IMG/VR virus record: IMGVR_UViG_3300042881_002960
Span: 1 to 20,282 of that record
Source of the DNA: a virus
DNA length: 20,282 nt
Direction: 5' to 3' (one strand)
Shown here one piece after another: positions 13,316-18,614 of this stretch. Position 1 is the first letter of the stretch. Each line of letters begins with the position of its first letter. The position numbers and the translations under genes are program-made. The notes under the pieces are model-generated. The model had not been told where the DNA came from and searched no databases. It saw nothing but the letters and a program-made list of their open reading frames with translations.

Positions 13316-13332
13316 CTTCAAGAATCTTGAAG
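13316..13332. repeat. 17-bp palindrome in the divergent region, candidate operator
   Basis: CTTCAAGA (13316-13323), one base, then TCTTGAAG (13325-13332): an exact 8-bp palindrome. It lies 10 bases upstream of the leftward -35 box and inside the leader of the rightward transcript, where a bound repressor would block rightward transcription. The winged-helix and HTH products of the leftward operon are candidate ligands. Confidence 0.55.
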
Positions 13333-13381
13333 ATTATTTTCCGAATCTCGGATACGCCGTAACCCGTGGTAGGGTCAGGCG

Positions 13382-14353
13382 GTGGGCAAGACCAGCAAGC
13401 CCGTGCGCCGCGCGAAGCCGAATGCCGGCACGGTCGCCGCGCCATCGTGGACGGTCACCCACCACGGGAAGAACATCCACATCGTCGACTGCGTCGGCGA
13501 CAACTTCCGGTCGTGGGAGCAATGGATTCTCCTGCGCTCGGACGCGCACACCGACAACAAGAAGTGCGACCGCGACCTCGAGGAGAAGCACCTGCGCGAG
13601 GCCGTTGAGCGCGGCGCGATCATCTGCGATCTTGGAGATTGCCTCGATCTTATGCAGGGTTCCGCCGATAGGCGGCAATGCAAGTCGCAGCTCCGCAGTT
13701 CGCACGCCGCCGCCGCGTACTTCGACGCCGTTATCGACGAGGTCAGCGAACGCTATGCGCCCTACGCGCAGAACTGGGCGTTCATGGGCGCCGGCAATCA
13801 CGAAACGGCCTGGCTCAAGCACCATGAGGTCTGCCCAACTACCCACCTCGTCCGCGCCATCAAGTCGCGCAACCCGCTCTCGCAGATCGGTGCCGGCGGT
13901 TACGGCGGCTGGTTCAAGCTGCGCGTCAGCGTCAACAACTGCAAGCTCACCTGGACGATGCGATACCACCACGGTTCTGGCGGCGGCGCACCGATGTCGA
14001 TGGGCGTCCTTGACAGCCGGCGAATGATGTCGTGGCTCGAGGGCGTCGACTGCATCGCGGTCGGCCACAACCATCACTCCAACATCGTCGGCGTCGCTCG
14101 CGAGTACCTCGAGACGCGCAACGGCGTGTACGAGATCCGAAACCGCCATTGCGACTTCGTCCGCTGCGGCACCTACAAGCAGGATTGGGGCGACGGCTCG
14201 GGCGGGTGGATCGTCGAGAAGGGGCCGGGGCCGACGAGCCTGCGCGCAAAATGGATTCGGTTGTTCATACGATGGGAGACGGAGAACGACCAGCACGGCG
14301 GTCGCTCTCGAGGTCACCCGCGCATCGCGTGGGACATCATGGACGCACACTAG
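13382..14353 (+). CDS. Calcineurin-like metallophosphoesterase
   Basis: A 323-residue protein from GTG at 13382; AGGG lies about 7 bases upstream. The metal-binding motifs are in order and complete: DAH at 54-56, GDCLD at 85-89, GNHE at 138-141, HH at 196-197 and GHNHH at 228-232. This two-metal centre hydrolyses phosphodiester or phosphomonoester bonds. The substrate cannot be told from sequence; phage members could act on DNA ends, nucleotides or nucleotide signals. The first 30 residues are basic. The gene is first in the rightward set from the divergent control region, so it is probably made early. No SbcC-like partner is next to it. Confidence 0.85.
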   Translation: MGKTSKPVRRAKPNAGTVAAPSWTVTHHGKNIHIVDCVGDNFRSWEQWILLRSDAHTDNKKCDRDLEEKHLREAVERGAIICDLGDCLDLMQGSADRRQCKSQLRSSHAAAAYFDAVIDEVSERYAPYAQNWAFMGAGNHETAWLKHHEVCPTTHLVRAIKSRNPLSQIGAGGYGGWFKLRVSVNNCKLTWTMRYHHGSGGGAPMSMGVLDSRRMMSWLEGVDCIAVGHNHHSNIVGVAREYLETRNGVYEIRNRHCDFVRCGTYKQDWGDGSGGWIVEKGPGPTSLRAKWIRLFIRWETENDQHGGRSRGHPRIAWDIMDAH

Positions 14354-14372
14354 CCGTTTCAGAAGGACAGAC

Positions 14373-14639
14373 ATGCCGACGCCAGCAAAGGGCAAGCGAT
14401 TCGTCAAGGTCGTGCGGAACCCGGAGACGGGACGCACGCGCAAGGTTTCCTACGGACAGGCCGGCAAGGCGAAGGGCGGCGGCGACCGCATCAAGCCCGG
14501 AACCGCGAAGGGCGACGCCTACTGCGCGCGCAGCTTCGCGCAGATGAAGGCTCACCCGGCTGCGGCGAAGAACCCGAACAGTCCGCTGCGACTGTCCCGC
14601 GCGAAGTGGAAGTGCAGCGGCAAGACCTCGAGAGGATGA
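14373..14639 (+). CDS. Small basic conserved phage protein
   Basis: An 88-residue, strongly basic protein, ATG with AGAAGGA about 7 bases upstream. Recognisable blocks are GKRFVKVVRNPETGR (residues 7-21), KVSYGQAGKAKGG, DRIKPGTAKGDAYCARS and the ending NSPLRLSRAKWKCSG with two spaced Cys residues. The same order of blocks is familiar from small proteins of T7-like and related phages (I recall a DUF6321-type family); their function is unknown. Charge and size suggest nucleic acid binding or a minor virion role. Confidence 0.65.
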   Translation: MPTPAKGKRFVKVVRNPETGRTRKVSYGQAGKAKGGGDRIKPGTAKGDAYCARSFAQMKAHPAAAKNPNSPLRLSRAKWKCSGKTSRG

Positions 14640-14644
14640 CCATC

Positions 14645-14779
14645 ATGGCGAAGAAAGCAGCAAAGCGCGGCCTGTACGCGAACATCAACGCACGACGCAA
14701 GGCCGGCACCAGCAGGTCGAAGTCCAAGTCCACCGTCAGTCCCGCCGCGTTCGCGGCCATGCGTCGCGGCTTCAAGTGA
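14645..14779 (+). CDS. 44-aa basic conserved phage protein
   Basis: A short gene: ATG at 14645, stop at 14777-14779, with GAGAGGA about 9 bases upstream; an in-frame ATG at 14636 overlapping the previous stop would add three residues. The product begins MAKKAAKRGLYANINARRKAG, then a Ser/Lys-rich stretch (SRSKSKSTVS), and ends AAFAAMRRGFK. The GLYANIxARRxAG block is a familiar signature of tiny basic phage proteins. Function unknown; a packaged DNA-binding peptide is one possibility. Confidence 0.65.
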   Translation: MAKKAAKRGLYANINARRKAGTSRSKSKSTVSPAAFAAMRRGFK

Positions 14780-14786
14780 GCCGACC

Positions 14787-15056
14787 ATGCGCGTCCGACT
14801 CGGCGGCAGGTACTGGGAGCTGCGGTTCGTGCCGAACCTTCGCAACGACGGCGAGGTCGATTTCGGCATGAACCTGGAGTCGCGCATCATCCGCGTGCGG
14901 CTCGGGCAATCGGCCGAGGACATGCTCGACACGATTGTCCACGAAGCCCTGCACGCCTCGCGCCCGGAGCTTGACGAGGACGCGGTGACGAAGACCGCGA
15001 ACGACGTCAGCCGGCTTCTGTATCGCCTGGGCTACAGGCGTCAGTCGAGCCAGTAG
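14787..15056 (+). CDS. Small HExxH metallopeptidase-like protein
   Basis: An 89-residue protein with the zinc-peptidase motif HEALH at residues 52-56, preceded by a helix (SAEDMLDTIV) and followed by SRPELDED, where Glu61 or Glu64 could be the third ligand. The N-terminal half is beta-type with the RYWELRF and RIIRVRLG strands. This is the compact SprT/M78-like layout seen in small phage proteins; substrate unknown. The ATG has no clear ribosome site and lies 7 bases after the previous stop. Its last 16 bases overlap the end of the opposing gene. Confidence 0.65.
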   Translation: MRVRLGGRYWELRFVPNLRNDGEVDFGMNLESRIIRVRLGQSAEDMLDTIVHEALHASRPELDEDAVTKTANDVSRLLYRLGYRRQSSQ

Positions 15057-15589
15057 ACCTCTTCACCACGGCGGTAGTGCCTGAAGTCCTCGGAACCCTT
15101 CGAGAACTTCGTGAAGTGCCTGTCGAGGTACTGCACGTGGTTGTTCGGGAGCAGCATGAACTGCCCGTCGCCGCGCTCGATGAGGTTCAGCGGCTTGTGT
15201 TCCTGCGGGTAGCGGCTGAACCCGTCCGACCAGTCGAACGTCAGCCCGGTGTGCCGGCCGGTGAATCCGTCGTTGCGGTTCACGCCCATGCACAGCAGCC
15301 CCTCGAGGTAGGTCAGATGCACGACCTCAAGGTGTTCGCCCATGCCGCCCCAGGGCTGGAGCGAGTCGATGCCGTTGCCAAACGTCATCAAGGTGGACAT
15401 CAGATGCAGCGGCACGCCGCACCAGTTCGCGCCGCTCTCGAGCAGCACGTGCGCGAGCATTGCCTGTCCCGGCCGGCAGTACGCCGCGTGCCAGATGCCG
15501 CGCGTCGTTCCCTTCGGCATGTTCGGCCCGAGCGCCGAGTTGCAGACGTTGACGTACAGGTGATACGGGAGAGAAGCGTGGCGTGGCAT
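15041..15589 (-). CDS. Unknown protein, leftward orphan gene
   Basis: A 182-residue protein, acidic-to-neutral and rich in His, Trp, Gly and Cys, without membrane segments or a motif I can name. Blocks that look conserved in character are YHLYVNVCNSALGPNMPKG (8-26), GIWHAAYCRPGQAMLAHV (31-48), NWCGVPLHLM and MGVNRNDGFTGRHTGL. ATG at 15589 has no ribosome site; a TAGTAT box on the same strand at 15604-15599 would start transcription almost at the ATG, so the message may be leaderless, or the true start may be at 15520. The gene runs against its neighbours and its end overlaps the peptidase-like gene by 16 bases, as in an inserted accessory gene. Confidence 0.6.
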   Translation of the reverse strand: MPRHASLPYHLYVNVCNSALGPNMPKGTTRGIWHAAYCRPGQAMLAHVLLESGANWCGVPLHLMSTLMTFGNGIDSLQPWGGMGEHLEVVHLTYLEGLLCMGVNRNDGFTGRHTGLTFDWSDGFSRYPQEHKPLNLIERGDGQFMLLPNNHVQYLDRHFTKFSKGSEDFRHYRRGEEVYWLD

Positions 15590-15819
15590 CGTGCGCGTAT
15601 ACTACGCTCGCGAGGACGCGGGTCTGCGGCAGTCGACGCCAACCACCCGCACGGGCGCGCCCTGAAGGCCGCGAGGTACGCCGGCGCGACGATCACCCGT
15701 TGGGGTAGCAACAACCTTTCGCCGGGGACAGGCGGCGCGAAGCGCCGCTGTGTCCCATGTTGCACCGTGTTGCATGCGTGATGCAACCTCGCCGCATGGA
15801 GCGAAAGTGCTACAGATCC
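15590..15819. other. 230-base non-coding region with two strong inverted repeats
   Basis: No convincing gene is seen. It holds a TATACT box (15598-15603), a long hairpin at 15725-15756 (GGGACA and GCGGCGC pairing with GCGCCGC and TGTCCC around a GAA loop, with a small internal bulge), and GTTGCAT/ATGCAAC arms at 15769-15787 around five bases, preceded by another GTTGCA at 15759. It lies downstream of the leftward nuclease-like gene and upstream of the leftward unknown gene, so the first hairpin may end the former transcript. No T-run follows it on the - strand. Confidence 0.55.
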
Positions 15820-16329
15820 TCACAAATGTAGCGGGGCGATGAACTCAAGCGACCGGGCGTCGATGAGGAACGAACTTCGGGCGTTTCCGGATCGGTCATC
15901 CTCGCGCCGGCGGTAGCGGTGTTCGACCGCGCCGCTCGTCACCATGCTGGCAAGACGGCCGAACGGCGAGCGAAAGACGGCCGACAGCGGCTTGACATGA
16001 ACATCACGCCACGACAGCATTTGCCAGTTGATCCAGAAGTACACGACGAGGTCTGGGTACAGCTCGCGGTATCGCTCGTAGTCCTTGCGGTTGAACGTCA
16101 CGGTGAATCGTGGATTCATGCCGTACTTGCGAGCGGAGAAGAACGGCGTCGTCTGCGCCTTCAGGTCAGCGAGGCAGTCGTTGACGATGAGGTCGGGCGC
16201 GTAGACGTTCGTGGCCTTGTCCGGGTTGATTCGCGCGCGAAGCCCGATCCTCGCGCAGTTGTCAACGAACGCGACCTCGATCTGCTGCCCGTGCTTGCAC
16301 CACCAGCGTTTGTCCTCGGTGTCGTGCAT
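15820..16329 (-). CDS. PD-(D/E)XK nuclease-like protein
   Basis: A 169-residue protein from ATG at 16329; the in-frame extension to 16455 has no support and runs over the control region. It shows a PD-(D/E)XK active site: APDLIVNDCLADLKAQT at 44-60, with D46, D55 and K57, then a strand/helix pair (RFTVTFNRKDYERY) and DLVVYFWINW (93-102). Two Trp residues and a CKH motif lie at the start. Such folds occur in phage resolvases, restriction-like nucleases and DNA-repair enzymes; sequence alone does not tell which. The ribosome site is weak (GGAT). The gene runs against its surroundings, like its neighbour, and may be an accessory cargo gene. Confidence 0.65.
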   Translation of the reverse strand: MHDTEDKRWWCKHGQQIEVAFVDNCARIGLRARINPDKATNVYAPDLIVNDCLADLKAQTTPFFSARKYGMNPRFTVTFNRKDYERYRELYPDLVVYFWINWQMLSWRDVHVKPLSAVFRSPFGRLASMVTSGAVEHRYRRREDDRSGNARSSFLIDARSLEFIAPLHL

Positions 16330-16347
16330 GTTTGATCCGCGACGAAA

Positions 16348-16379
16348 CGCGCCCTGCGGCACGAAGCCAGCAGGGCGCG
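16348..16379. repeat. 10-bp inverted repeat upstream of the nuclease-like gene
   Basis: CGCGCCCTGC (16348-16357) and GCAGGGCGCG (16370-16379) are exact inverted arms around a 12-base loop. They lie 19 bases upstream of the nuclease-like ATG, in its transcript leader if transcription starts further right. A leader hairpin or a protein site are both possible. Confidence 0.45.
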
Positions 16380-16452
16380 CATCCGGGGGCAAAGGTGGGA
16401 GCCGTCCGTGGCTACCCGTAGCGGCGCGCGGCGAACAGGAAACAATCCTGGG

Positions 16453-16486
16453 CATCTCGCCAACGCGCCGAACGAGATGGTATACT
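16453..16486 (+). promoter_or_regulatory. Rightward promoter with flanking inverted repeat
   Basis: TATACT at 16481-16486 is a good -10 and is followed by GAT, as at the leftward promoter at 8341. The best -35 is TCGCCA at 16457-16462 with an 18-base spacer (4/6), so the promoter is weak or activated. Arms CATCTCG (16453-16459) and CGAGATG (16473-16479) bracket the spacer and end just before the -10, as an operator would. Transcription would begin near 16493. Confidence 0.5.
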
Positions 16487-16493
16487 GATCGCA

Positions 16494-16567
16494 GAGCGGG
16501 TGCAACTGCTCAACATCCCAAAGGCCGGCGGTGGGGTAGGTGCGCTGCACCCGCTCCCTGCCCCACC
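16494..16567 (+). promoter_or_regulatory. Leader with mutually exclusive hairpins
   Basis: GAGCGGGTGCA (16494-16504) pairs perfectly with TGCACCCGCTC (16546-16556), a long-range 11-bp stem. The competing fold pairs GGTGGGG (16530-16536) with CCCCACC (16561-16567) and GGTGC (16539-16543) with GCACC (16547-16551). Bases 16547-16551 take part in both, and the second stem encloses the right arm of the first, so the two cannot form together. The leader lies between the promoter at 16481 and the ribosome site GAGGT at 16579. This is the layout of an attenuator or RNA switch, but regulation is inferred from pairing alone. Confidence 0.5.
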
Positions 16568-16588
16568 CCGGTCGTTTCGAGGTATCGC

Positions 16589-17137
16589 ATGGCAACGAAC
16601 TATCCGTGGTTCCCCTTCTACGCAGCCGATTGGACGCTGTCGGTGATCGGGATGAACGCAACCCAGCGCGGGATCTACATCTCGCTGCTGGCCTACCAAT
16701 GGGCGAACGGGCATGCACCCGCAATGCGCGAGCAATGCGCGCGCATAGCGGGCGCAGAGCAGATGCAGGACGCAGACTGGGACGCCGTGCGAGCGAAGTT
16801 TGCGCTCGTTGACAGCGACCGAATGGTGAACGCGCGGCTTGAGGAATGCCGTGGAATCTGTAAGTCCCGCTCCGACAACGCGAAACGCGCGGCGGCAGCG
16901 TCGTGGCAGAAGCGCGCGCAAAGCGCGAGCAATGCCGGAGCAGATGCTCCCGCAGATGCGGAGACAGATGCGACCGCAATGCGACCGCATATGCGCGAGC
17001 AAAGCGCGAGCAATGCTAGTCACAGTCATAGTCAGATACCAATCCCCCCTAAAGCCCCCCCTTCAAAGGGGGGGCAGCGCCTGCGGCGCAGGGATCTTGA
17101 CAAGGCAGCAGCCGATCCGAACTGGATTCCGTTCTGA
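16589..17137 (+). CDS. DUF1376-type replication protein
   Basis: A 182-residue protein, ATG at 16589 with GAGGT six bases upstream. Residues 1-90 match the DUF1376 pattern of phage replication proteins: NYPWFPFYAADWTLSVIG (3-20), then MNATQRGIYISLLAYQWANG, with later basic helices. Residues 100-150 are low-complexity Ala/Ser/Asp (SASNA and ADA repeats), and the end is Pro-rich, then basic, then DPNWIPF. DUF1376 genes usually stand first in replication modules, before helicase-loader-like genes; direct biochemical evidence for the family is thin. The low-complexity part coincides with a DNA repeat array, so the protein sequence there may be shaped by the DNA. Confidence 0.75.
   Translation: MATNYPWFPFYAADWTLSVIGMNATQRGIYISLLAYQWANGHAPAMREQCARIAGAEQMQDADWDAVRAKFALVDSDRMVNARLEECRGICKSRSDNAKRAAAASWQKRAQSASNAGADAPADAETDATAMRPHMREQSASNASHSHSQIPIPPKAPPSKGGQRLRRRDLDKAAADPNWIPF
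16721..17074. repeat. Iteron-like repeat array inside the DUF1376 gene, candidate origin
   Basis: The 18-mer GCAAAGCGCGAGCAATGC occurs exactly at 16918-16935 and 16999-17016, and with one change at 16721-16738. Between 16968 and 17012 four 11-base units run almost end to end: ATGCGACCGCA twice, ATGCGCGAGCA, AAGCGCGAGCA. They are followed by three tandem AGTCAN hexamers (17018-17035) and a strong hairpin of seven C's and seven G's around TTCAAA (17055-17074). The copies of the 18-mer are read in different codon phases, so the repetition is kept at DNA level. This is the layout of an iteron-type origin within a replication gene, as in phage lambda O. Confidence 0.6.
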
Positions 17138-17160
17138 CGAACCGAGCGAAGGGAACACCG

Positions 17161-17628
17161 ATGACCGACGAAATCACCTGGCCGACCAACAAGCGACTCA
17201 TGGCATCCCTGTGGCCGAAGTGGCGACCGACCGACGAGCAGGCCCGACTCCTGAACGACCGATGGGGACTGCTGCACCAGGACACCCTGCGAAAGTGCAT
17301 CGAGGACAACGCCATGCAGTCGCGCCGAGAGCCGTCCGTGTCGGCGATCAACCGCGCGTACTGCAAGCTCACCGCCCCGCTCGTCGGCGCGTCGACGTCG
17401 ACGCACGACACCGAGCGAACCCGGCGCGATGCCGCCTACGTGCAGCCGCTGACCGACGCCGAGGTCGCCGACTGGGAGGCGTGGGCAGAAGAAGTCCTCG
17501 CCACCGCGACGCCTGCGGAGATCGACGCCGTGCGCCAGCGCATGCCCGTGGGCGAGTCGCGCCGCGTCCTTGCGGTCGCCGTCGACTACTGCCGCAGAAA
17601 TCCCGAGAGATGGCCCACCCCTCGGTAA
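17161..17628 (+). CDS. Hypothetical protein of the replication module
   Basis: A 155-residue protein with an AAGGGA site about 7 bases upstream. Residues 5-70 contain WPTNKRLMASLWPKWRPTDEQ, a leucine-rich helix, then RKCIEDNAMQSRREPSVS and a short strand. This resembles the N-terminal regions of phage helicase-loader-like or replication-accessory proteins that scan residues before a P-x-L or IxxxY segment, but the match is loose. Residues 90-155 are helical and acidic, ending NPERWPTPR. Position right after the DUF1376 gene supports a replication role, which is inference. Confidence 0.55.
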   Translation: MTDEITWPTNKRLMASLWPKWRPTDEQARLLNDRWGLLHQDTLRKCIEDNAMQSRREPSVSAINRAYCKLTAPLVGASTSTHDTERTRRDAAYVQPLTDAEVADWEAWAEEVLATATPAEIDAVRQRMPVGESRRVLAVAVDYCRRNPERWPTPR

Positions 17629-17638
17629 ACTGCGGTGC

Positions 17639-17929
17639 ATGGGCAAGCGTCGACGAAAGCAGCCGGCATCCATTCTCCTCGCCGGCCTCGACGACTGCCT
17701 GCTCGGCAAGTTGTTCCCGCTCCCAAACGACGAGCATGGCGTCCCGGTCGCCGTCTACAGCGGGGACATGATCGCCGCCCGTCTGCGAGACGACGAGAAC
17801 ATGTCAATGCCCGACGCACGTGCGTTCGTGACGGACAACATCGAGCAGAACTTCCTCGGCCCAGGCACCGCTCGCGTGGTATGGGCGGCAACAAGCGAAG
17901 ATTTCGGGCAGCTCGTCGACCCCGATTGA
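17639..17929 (+). CDS. Small conserved phage protein (AVYSGDMI type)
   Basis: A 96-residue protein from ATG at 17639. It follows a pattern seen in many phage hypothetical proteins: LLAGLDDCLLGK, then VAVYSGDMIAARLRDDENMS and DARAFVTDNIEQNFLGPGTARVVW, i.e. a helix, a Y-x-G/D turn, a helix, and N-x-x-GxxT followed by a hydrophobic strand. The start is basic (MGKRRRKQ). No ribosome site is clear, so the start is less sure than the frame. Function of this family is unknown. Confidence 0.6.
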   Translation: MGKRRRKQPASILLAGLDDCLLGKLFPLPNDEHGVPVAVYSGDMIAARLRDDENMSMPDARAFVTDNIEQNFLGPGTARVVWAATSEDFGQLVDPD

Positions 17930-17951
17930 TATGCTCCCGCATATGCATATC
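17928..17951. promoter_or_regulatory. Candidate operator over the regulator start
   Basis: GATATGC (17928-17934) and GCATATC (17945-17951) are exact inverted arms ten bases apart, and GCATATGC (17939-17946) is an 8-base palindrome between them. Both ATG codons of the XRE-like gene lie inside. Binding of its own product here would block transcription or translation. Confidence 0.45.
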
Positions 17952-18185
17952 CGTTCGTATGACGATTTCAAGACGGCGGTGACCGAGGAGGTCGCCTCCC
18001 AGGGCATGACCCGCAGCGGACTCGCCCGTCAGCTCGAGGCCGCCGGCCTACTCCGCGCACACACCGTCCGATGCCTGCTCGGTTCTCCCGGCACCGTCAT
18101 CGGTCGCCGAAAGCCGGCGTTCGACTCGGTGTTGACAATCGCCAACGCCGCCGGATTCGACCTCGTCCTCCAGCGCAGGAGCTAA
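17931..18185 (+). CDS. XRE-like helix-turn-helix regulator
   Basis: An 84-residue protein; ATG at 17931 or, four codons on, 17943. Residues 26-60 form a Cro/C1-type HTH (MTRSGLARQLEAAGL, HTVRCLLGSPGTVIG), followed by PAFDSVLTIANAAGFDLVL, the usual last helix and strand. It is small enough to be a Cro-like repressor or antitoxin-like regulator. No ribosome site is seen at either ATG, so the message may be leaderless or read through. An inverted repeat covers the start codons, which fits self-regulation. Confidence 0.65.
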   Translation: MLPHMHIRSYDDFKTAVTEEVASQGMTRSGLARQLEAAGLLRAHTVRCLLGSPGTVIGRRKPAFDSVLTIANAAGFDLVLQRRS

Positions 18186-18189
18186 CCCA

Positions 18190-18336
18190 TTGCCAAGCAA
18201 GTCAACAAAGCAACGTCGATTCATGGCAGCGGCCGCCCACAGCAGCGCCTTCGCCAAGCGCGCGGGAATCTCCCAGAAGGTCGCCCGAGAGTTCAACCGT
18301 GCCGACACCCGCCGGAAGGCACGGAAGCGATCCTGA
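18190..18336 (+). CDS. 48-aa basic conserved phage protein (TTG start)
   Basis: A 48-residue protein beginning at TTG 18190, with AGGAG at 18177-18181, 8 bases upstream. It starts MPSKSTKQRRFMAAAAH and contains SSAFAKRAGISQKVAREFNRAD before a basic end (RRKARKRS). The same blocks are familiar from tiny phage proteins encoded near the terminase or head genes (a typical pattern is MPSxSKxQHxFMAAxAH...FAKKxGIPQSVGKEFxxAD). The unusual TTG start is supported by that pattern and the ribosome site. The next gene overlaps its stop (TGATG). Confidence 0.65.
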   Translation: MPSKSTKQRRFMAAAAHSSAFAKRAGISQKVAREFNRADTRRKARKRS

Positions 18337-18614
18337 TGCCTTCTAGCCCCCCTGCTGGGCAAACCAAGATGGTCGCCGTGAACGAGAACGGCAGACGAAT
18401 CGGGGAGGGACACCACAATGCCACGATCACGGACGAAACCGTCAACGCCATCCGCGAACTCCACGAAGACCACGGCATCGGCTACCGACGCCTCGCAAGG
18501 CAGTTCGGACTCCACGTTGAAACCGTCAAGAAAATCTGCCGCTACCAGCGCAGGGCAGCAACCCCCAAAGCATGGAAGCGCGTGGAGCAGGGAAGACCGA
18601 ACGCGACTTCTTGA
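18336..18614 (+). CDS. Helix-turn-helix phage protein upstream of terminase
   Basis: A 92-residue protein whose ATG overlaps the previous stop. Residues 15-75 form a conserved block: NGRRIGEGHHNATITDETV (17-35), IRELHEDHGIGYRRLARQFGL with an HTH (39-59) and HVETVKKICRYQRR. This RIGExH-NA-LTDEEV...IR...Y..IA..F.V pattern is common in phage HTH proteins that bind DNA near homing-endonuclease or packaging genes. Its last two-thirds overlap the 5' end of the small terminase frame. It may bind the packaging or regulatory site; that is inference. Confidence 0.65.
   Translation: MPSSPPAGQTKMVAVNENGRRIGEGHHNATITDETVNAIRELHEDHGIGYRRLARQFGLHVETVKKICRYQRRAATPKAWKRVEQGRPNATS

Larger units (their letters stand above)
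13221..13381. promoter_or_regulatory. Divergent control region
   Basis: The 161 bases between the leftward operon and the rightward metallophosphoesterase gene contain no gene. They are noticeably more AT-rich than the surroundings, carry the two overlapping opposed promoters and the palindrome listed separately, and hold the ribosome sites of both flanking genes. It is the main early switch visible in this window. Confidence 0.7.

Noticed and set aside
13334-14443. 369-aa - strand ORF
   Set aside because: Antisense to the metallophosphoesterase, which has all metal ligands; Val/Ala/Asp-rich shadow without a ribosome site.
15077-15781. 234-aa + strand ORF across the unknown gene and gap
   Set aside because: Most of it is the shadow of the leftward gene; the tail in the gap has no start site, ribosome site or recognisable motif.
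15590-15819. tRNA or other known structured RNA gene
   Set aside because: No cloverleaf with anticodon arm and T-loop consensus could be drawn; the hairpins do not match a tRNA layout.
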